This document shows, in pieces, positions 57,870 through 64,000 of a stretch of 64,000 nucleotides of DNA. The translations under genes and the position numbers were made by a program. Positions within the stretch are counted from its first letter, which is position 1; the number at the start of each line of letters is the position of its first letter. The stretch spans positions 27,496,681 through 27,560,680 of the forward strand of contig CM066994.1 in the NCBI GenBank assembly GCA_033977485.1, written 5' to 3'. A model generated the notes under the pieces. It had not been told where the DNA came from and searched no databases. It saw only the letters and a program-made list of their open reading frames with translations. The DNA comes from Hydrangea macrophylla. Its lineage: Eukaryota > Streptophyta > Magnoliopsida > Cornales > Hydrangeaceae.

Positions 57870-59488
57870 TGTTAGGGATGTATACTAAAAGCCATGCTTT
57901 ATGTAGTTGATTTATTATTCATTTAATAAAATCAGTTATTCCATTTTTATGAGAATCTGTGTGGGCAATATTTGTATTATATTATTTATTTAATATTATG
58001 CATGTGTGTCTCTCATTCTACATAGTAGGTGGTTTGGTGTGTAGAGTTCGGCTTACACACGGAAGATCAGACCACCAGATATTGTAGAATGTAAGATTTT
58101 AGTTTACAGTCTTAGATGGGATTGGACACACCATCGGTAGGACTGCAGCATGGTGTTGTAGTAGGTTTGTCTTGACTGCGGGAAACGGTATAGTTTCAAC
58201 TCACCATGCTGGTACATTTTGTGTATTAAACGGGACCGACTTGGGGTAATTATCTTTATACTGACTTATAAGATAATTAATACCTTATGACTATTATGAG
58301 TGCTTATGCTCTAAATCCTAAGTTATTTTATGGACACGTGCATTTGATATTTACACTTTGATCCCTAAAAGGGTGAGATCCTTAAATGGGTCAATATCTC
58401 ATTGGATTGGGTGACAATATTAATTGTGTGGTGGATATTAATTAATGATGGAATCCATGTCTCAATTTTGGGATTGATGATATCCCCTTGAGAAAGCTTA
58501 TAAGTTTTGATTATGTCAAACCCTGCAGGTGGATTTTGTATCCGACATATCAGATAAGTTAAGTAGAGGATCTCAAGGAATTTTAAGAGATTAATTAAAT
58601 ATGATTTTCAGTAATTATATTTAATTAGTGGATATCTGTAATCTTAACATGGGGAGATAATAAGCATTTAATAACATGGAGCTCGAAATATATTTTTGAG
58701 ATAAGGGTAGGAGTGCAATTATAATTCTTTAGTGGTATGAATTATAATTTATGGAAATAGGAATCTGATTCAGTTCGAATTAGGGTTTCCTAATTCCATA
58801 AGGAAGCCTATTCCTTATTGAATTCTTATGTTCTCTATCGTAGCCTATATATATGCTGCCTTGGCTCTTCTCTCAGGTTGCATGATTTCACATTCTAAGC
58901 TTCCCTTGACCTCCTAGCTTTCTTCTAGAAGGGTTTCCACCAAACCCTAGTCTCTGTGAGCATTCAAGAGACATAGGAGTGAAGATCGCTAGCATCGGAC
59001 AACGCTCACTAAAAGAGCTTCGGACTGCTCGATACTGATCGAAAGTTGCTGAATTTTTTACACAACGTTCCTGACGTCGAGACGGAGCTGCTGTAAAAAA
59101 TTCAAGTAAATCGGAGATCGTTTAGTCCTCCTGACGAACACATCTTTGTCAGATCAATGTGATCGGGATTGAATCGTCACAGCAATCAAAGAGAGTTTTA
59201 TAACTGGGAATAGAAAATAGAACGTAAAGAGGGAAGAGCAGAAAACATAAAGGATTTCGAAAGAGCCCACACTCAGTTCGATATTCTGGCAGCAAAGGAA
59301 TACGGTAGAAGATCGTGAGCTGTTATCGAGCCCGTGTTCTCGATTCGTCTATAACAGCAATCCGTTTTTGCAGTTCAAGGTAACCCTAGTTCCGTCCTTG
59401 TAGGGTTATTGTAGTTTTCACGTAATTTTTTTTGCAGTACCAACTTATACCCGCTGTCAATGGATTCTGGGAACGCAGTTTCCTAACA
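57870..59488 (+). mobile_element. Solo LTR of another LTR element (1,619 bp)
   Basis: TGTTAGGGATGTATAC ... TTTCCTAACA, with an exact five-base target duplication CATAT at 57865-57869 and 59489-59493. A TATA region CCTATATATATGC is at 58844-58857 and AAACCCTAG follows at 58943. No coding region. The look resembles copia LTRs, but the family is not identified. Confidence 0.9.
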
Positions 59489-59735
59489 CATATATCACAG
59501 ATCTTCCGGTCTGGATTATTATGTTCATATGAAACTTTAGATTCTAAAATATACATCACAGATCTTCGGGTCTGGACTTCAAGTTCTCATATATATATAT
59601 ATATATATATACCACAGATCTTTGGACTATTATTTTATAAGAAACTTCAGATTCTCATATATATCACAGATCTTCAGGTCTGGACTATTGTTTTATATAG
59701 AACTTCAAGTTCTAATATATATTTTCATTCTATAG
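59489..59735. repeat. copia leader tandem repeat (ATCACAGATCTTC)
   Basis: Four units of about 65-80 bases, each with ATCACAGATCTTC, GGTCTGGACTATT and AACTTCAGATTCT. An (AT)n run is at 59589-59611. The end of the array is also seen at 57851-57869 on the other side of the solo LTR. Confidence 0.85.
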
Positions 59736-60262
59736 ATTTGATCGATACAAGAAAATTAAATATGATTTACATAAAGAATAGAATAAATCACTACTATCAA
59801 TTATTAGCAAAATGTAAATTAATACAAATATCTCCATGAATTCATTTGAGGAATAATTTTTTTTTGCTCAAAGTGATCTTTGGTAAAGCATCTGTTAGAA
59901 TAGCCTTATACGCATAAACTTGCAAAAAATAGGGCTCAAGTTTTTTTTTTGGTTATATGTGATCAAAGTGATTCAATTTATATGGTCATGATCTAGGCTA
60001 TTAAAATTTCAACCTTTATGATCTTGTCGGCTAGTCAATTTTGTTTTGTAAAAAAACCACAAGTTCATATCAAGCAATGGTTTGGTTTGATCACTGATAC
60101 ATATCACAACTTTTATCAATATCTAGAAACAAAATTGGAGTAAGGGAAAAAAAAAACTCACTATTTGGACCATATATGGAATCCGACATTTCTATGAAAA
60201 AGGAAGAAATACTAACCTCTTTCCGATATTTAGGGTTTTGGGAGGCTATCGTGTTGATAACG
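59736..60262 (-). other. copia leader, outer part with primer site
   Basis: Minus-strand CGTTATCAACACGAT at 60249-60262 follows the LTR end and resembles the internal tRNA-Met primer site (TTATCAGCACGA) of some copia lineages. The remainder is non-coding. Confidence 0.6.
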
Positions 60263-60581
60263 TGTTATAATAAAGAGAGAATAAAGAGAGCAGAATATAA
60301 ACCAAGAATCAAAGGGTCTTTTCTTATTGATATGCTCCCTATTTATAAGGCTAGCGATAAAGGCACCCTCATTTTTTAATTAGGGCACCTAATTTAAGTT
60401 AAAAATCAAACTTTTACCTTATATTTTAATTTGTGAAGGCACCTCACTTATTTTACCACATTACACTCTCAATCAACAAAATCCCCAAATCAACAATGAA
60501 AACCCATATCCCAATTGAAAACCCACTGCCTGAGTTCCTCTCTTCCACCCACGGTGAACCTCCGTCCACCAGACCGGCGTC

Positions 60582-60614
<33 letters not shown>

Positions 60615-61517
60615 CGGTTGAAGTTCAGTCATTTGTAAGTGCATTGTTGTATTTCACTTTCGCATCACTAAAAATCGTGTATGCCCTTTTGTCATTTTTC
60701 ATTTCTGAAAATCGACTGAACTTGACCAAAGTTTCCCCCCATCTCTTGCTATCGCTAAAATGAATCCTTTTTCAGTATACTACTTTTTCTGAATACTGAT
60801 TTTATATTATAGGCTATCAGAAATTCTTTCAATTCGTAAGCCATATTGTGTTTGGATTCTCTTTTCTTGGCGGATAGTGCCTTTGACTACAACCTAATCA
60901 CTCATCCCTGTTGAAGTTGCTAACCAAACAATTCAACCATACAATAGGTATCAACTTGAGGGTTTACTTATTGCTACAAGTATTATCCCGAGGGGCCATC
61001 AATTTCATCTTAGTTTTCCCTCTGTTTGGGTGATCACAGCAATGTAACAAAATACATTGATATTTCATGTATCTCCTGGCTATGAATTTTGGCCATTCCT
61101 TGTATCCGTCACCCTCGGTCCTCTCTCTTTTTATCGGTTCATGTAGTTTCATAAGTGTGTCAAATAAGTTCAATAAGTCCTTTAGTGATGAGTAATTTTG
61201 TCACTGAAAGCAAAAAAAAAAAAAAATGACACAAAAAGTGTTTGAGGGACTAAAATAACACACTTATGAAATTACAGGGACTAGAATGACACTTTCTAAA
61301 CTACAGGGACCAAATTAACATAAAAGGCAAATTAAAAGGGTGTAAAATATAGTTAAGCCCATATAATATATAGTACATTAAGTGAGGTGCCCTTATTAAT
61401 AAAGTAAAATATTAAAAATTTGATTTTTTAACTTAAAATTAGGTGCCCTAATTAAAAAATGAGGGTGCCTTTATCGCCAACCATTTATAAGGTAGAGCAG
61501 GGGTGTGTAGATAAATA
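60263..61517 (-). repeat. copia 5' LTR, split by a MULE insertion
   Basis: LTR segments 60263-60348 and 61491-61517 match 6425-6530 of the 3' LTR. The first is followed by the insertion 60349-61482. The outer part beyond 61517 is replaced by a Stowaway MITE and unrelated DNA, so the outer LTR end is missing. Confidence 0.8.
60349..61482. mobile_element. Non-autonomous MULE, possibly Pack-MULE (1,134 bp)
   Basis: Inverted repeats of about 58 bases (ends GGCTAGCGATAAAGGCACC and GGTTGGCGATAAAGGCACC) and a target duplication of 8 bases, ATTTATAA (60341-60348, 61483-61490), 9 with one mismatch. The empty site is present in the 3' copia LTR at 6501-6510. The interior has a GC-richer, exon-like piece at 60496-60620 (42 codons from an ATG at 60496, Pro/Ser/Thr-rich) ending in a (CT)n run, followed by intron-like AT-rich DNA. 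This could be a captured gene fragment, but it is not recognised. Confidence 0.8.
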
Positions 61518-61763
61518 CTCCCTCCGTCCCATTTTATGTGTCCATCTTTCTTTTTTGGGATGTCCCAAAATTGTTGTCCAATTTCCTAAATTAGTATGCA
61601 AATTTTACTTTGTTTCCCAAACTACCCTTCCTTGCAATCAACACCTAAACAAAAGACAAAAAGAAAGTGCAATGATTATGGGCAATTGTGAAAAGTAGGT
61701 GTAGATTCTTTTTGTCCCTTTAAATAGTTGGATTACCCAAGATGGACATATAAAATGGGACGG
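61518..61763. mobile_element. Stowaway-type MITE, right end truncated
   Basis: Starts CTCCCTCCGTCCCATTTTAT after the TA at 61516-61517. The far end reads ATATAAAATGGGACGG and stops short of the last six bases. TA target and CTCCCTCCGT ends are typical of Tc1/Mariner MITEs. Confidence 0.88.
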
Positions 61764-64000
61764 CCACTTCACACTACAACAAAATAGGATTTTTAAGACA
61801 GGAAAAAGTGTTGCAGTAGGTCATAAAATGTGTCACTAGTTGTTTTACCAACACTTACTTAAGTGTCATAATAGGTGCTGTCGCTAAGCCTTGTTGAGAC
61901 ACTTACCCAAGTGTTGGTAAAACTGTCGGTAAAGGTTACTTTGTAACGACAGAAAAAAAAATTGTCATTAAAAGTGTCACTAAATGTTACTTTTGAAGTG
62001 ACATATAATTGTGAGTAACGACAAAACGAAAGTGTCATTAAAACTGCCACTAGAAGCTACTTTTACTAACACACATATATATATATATATATATTTGTGT
62101 CGCTATGAGTGTCACTAGAAATTGCACCAATTTTTTTTTCCTAACTGTCTACCAAGTTTTGAACTTAAGATCTCCTTGAATATGTTGCAGTCTTGAATCC
62201 GCTTGACCAAGTAATCAACTTTCAACTACAAGTACAAAAATTGTTTATTTGTATATAATAAAATCATGTACTATTCACATATATTTAAAGTATTAAACAC
62301 TAGTAGTAATATATTTTATATTACTAATATATTTACTTATTTTTATATTATATATTACTATAGTTATTATTATCGAATGCATTTAATTAATTCATTATTG
62401 AAGTAATTAATTTTTATTAAAATTAATAATATGGAGAACTATTTAAAATAGCTATGTGTACAAAATAACTATGTATTCAATACAGTCCAGGGGCATAATT
62501 GTTTTTTGAACATTTAAATTCACTTTATTTTTATGTCACCAAACACCTACTTAATATATTCATCCACCGTAACCACTTTTACAATTCATTATTCAAACAC
62601 CACAACTATTATAATCTATTCTGACAAAAGCAATTTCAAAGCTATCGCAATAGCAAAGCGGAAACTACCCTAAATCGAGCTGTATATTTTCCCTTGTGCT
62701 GTCCTTCATGCTTAAATAACATTAAAGATTAGAAACATTAGACATAAATACCGACGTCGTTTTATTAAGGTAGGACAGAGGGCAAACGTTTAAATTTCAA
62801 ATGCTATTAATTAACGACATTGGTTTACAAACGTTGCTAATTATTGGTATTTTGTATGAAAACGATGTTAAGTATCGGCATTTAACTACCAAGTGCTGGT
62901 ATTTGTGAGTGTTCTTTAAAATCTTGGTAATGAACAACACTTATTTTTAAAAAAATAAATACTGGTAATTAAAGATGTATTATTAAACGCGGGGACATGC
63001 CGTTTTTCTTGTTATGTTAATTTTTTTCTTGTTTATTGAGATAATTCTATCTTTATAAAGAAAAAATAATAATAAATGTCGTTATTTCGTACTTTTGAAT
63101 ATACTTATTTTCTTTTGTAGAGACAGGAAATTATGTGTTTTTCAAGTAACTTCTAAAGTCATGGTTTTTTTTTTTTTTTGGAGACGAATAACTATATGTC
63201 CTTACATGAAATTTCTACAGACACTTATTTACTTTTTTACAGACCAAAAATCATATGTCCTTATAAGTAACTTCTAAAGACAATTATTTTCGTTTGTAGA
63301 GACAAAAAATTATCTGTCCTTACAAGTCACTTTTAAAGACAATTATTTTCTTTTGTAGAGACGGAAAATTATGTGTCGTTACAAGTAACTTTTAAAGACA
63401 CTTTTATTTTTTGTCTCAAAATAAATGTCTCTATAGGCCATTTTTGTTGTAGTGTCATGTGGAGAGTGTACAGAGGTATCATCCCCGTTTTCGAAAATCT
63501 TGAAAAAAGAGGTATACCAAATTGTGAAAAGTGGTGCCCTGGATGCAAAATGCAATCTGAGACAACGTTACATGCTTTAAGAGATTGTAAGTGGGCGCGG
63601 AAGATTTGGAAATTTTTTCTTGGTGATGGGTCGATTTTACGAACACCATTCCCAGATTTCCAAACATGGTGGGATCATGTTGTGGAGGTGATTGAGCCTA
63701 AAAAGTTGCCTCTTTTATGCTATGCAGCTTGGACTATCTGGGTTCAACGCAACAAGCTGGTCTTTGAAGGACTGAGATGCACACCTGATGAGGCAGTGAA
63801 TGCTGCTATCAATTTAACAGTGGAATATGAAAACTCTTTGGGAGAGGGATTGGCTAACTCAGGAGAGATTTCAAGACCCAAATGGCAACTACCTTTACCA
63901 GGTATAATGAAGATTAATAGTGATGGGGCTTTTTTTGCAAGAAGGAATGAAGACAGGAATGGGGGCCATTATCAGAGATCATAAGGGCAATGTGGTGGCT
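61764..64000 (+). pseudogene. L1 LINE 3' fragment, interrupted by CACTA, runs off the window
   Basis: The coding parts are 61764-61771 and 63455-64000. They encode the zinc-binding region after plant L1 RT (WRVYRGI, ENLEKRGI, then CPGCKMQSETTLHALRDC with a C-x2-C...H...C pattern, WKFFLGDG) and the start of a plant-type RNase H (MKINSDGAFF near 63907). Near 63955 the frame shifts by one, after which GAIIRDHKGN continues. The left edge meets the truncated Stowaway end. Confidence 0.8.
61772..63454. mobile_element. Non-autonomous CACTA transposon (1,683 bp)
   Basis: Ends CACTACAACAAAA and TTTTTGTTGTAGTG with a three-base target duplication TCA at 61769-61771 and 63455-63457. Subterminal repeats occur at both ends: GTGTCACTA/GTGTCATTA units at 61800-62120, and about five 60-65-base units (GAGACAAAAAATTATGTGTC, AAGTAACTTCTAAAGAC) at 63110-63430. 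There is no transposase; the interior is AT-rich. Confidence 0.92.

Larger units (their letters stand above)
6425..61517 (-). mobile_element. Ty1/copia element that hosts the whole nest
   Basis: Two related LTRs lie at 6425-6866 and 60263-61517. The fragments between them are collinear on the minus strand in copia order: leader, gag, protease, integrase, RT, RNase H. Each gap is filled by a younger insertion: the solo LTR 54467-57421 splits gag, the LINE 50529-53568 separates gag from protease, and gypsy DNA from 7563 to 47930 splits the RT. About 150 RT codons between the fragments at 47931 and 7562 are missing, so a deletion accompanied or followed the gypsy insertion. That all fragments belong to one element is an inference from order, strand and the matching LTRs. 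Confidence 0.7.

Overview
This window is repeat-dense nuclear DNA from a flowering plant, most likely a eudicot. The base composition is AT-rich, and I see no host protein-coding gene, rRNA or tRNA. Almost every stretch belongs to a plant transposon: Ty1/copia, Ty3/gypsy (chromovirus and Tat types), RTE and L1 LINEs, TRIM, MULE, hAT, Stowaway and CACTA elements. The eudicot call is an inference from the element mix; the species cannot be read from the sequence.

Most of the window can be read as one nest of retrotransposons. The oldest layer is a minus-strand copia element whose 3' LTR is at 6425-6866 and whose 5' LTR is at 60263-61517. Its parts now lie scattered: reverse transcriptase (RT)/RNase H at 6880-7562, RT, integrase and protease at 47931-50510, gag at 53587-54461 and 57427-57670, and the leader up to 60262. 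Gypsy element G2 (5' LTR 36620-37569 plus 46533-47930) entered the copia RT. Gypsy element G1 (7563-11219, LTR 11220-11619 plus 34581-36245) appears to lie inside G2. A 22,956-bp Tat-lineage gypsy element (11620-34575, target duplication ATGGG) entered the G1 LTR. A 9-kb element with no recognisable genes (37570-46527, duplication GTCTA) entered the G2 LTR. A near full-length RTE LINE (50529-53568, 18-bp duplication) and two solo LTRs (54467-57421 and 57870-59488) also sit inside the copia element. One deletion, with its breakpoint near 7563, could explain the loss of the 3' ends of G1 and G2.

The Tat element is the most interesting object. On its minus strand are gag, protease, a G-patch region, RT, RNase H, a second RNase H and integrase, all damaged. 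Downstream of integrase, on the opposite strand, lies a cassette with two plant-mobile-domain-like genes. The first (17592-20809) has six coding exons in a single phase plus an intron in its 5' leader, and one in-frame TAG. The second (21424-22488) is one frame with three stops. A cluster of CGGCACTCA/TGAGTGCCG palindromes lies before both antisense genes and also in the LTR near its TATA box. A copy of the element's 3'-end module (a CTACGTATCC motif followed by a polypurine-like tract) lies on each side of the cassette. Long tandem repeats fill the rest of the 3' region.

The left flank (1249-6424) holds three palindromic MITEs, a tandem TRIM and a degenerate 60-bp repeat. The right end holds a Pack-MULE-like insertion in the copia LTR, a Stowaway MITE, and a non-autonomous CACTA element inserted in an L1 LINE fragment that runs off the window.
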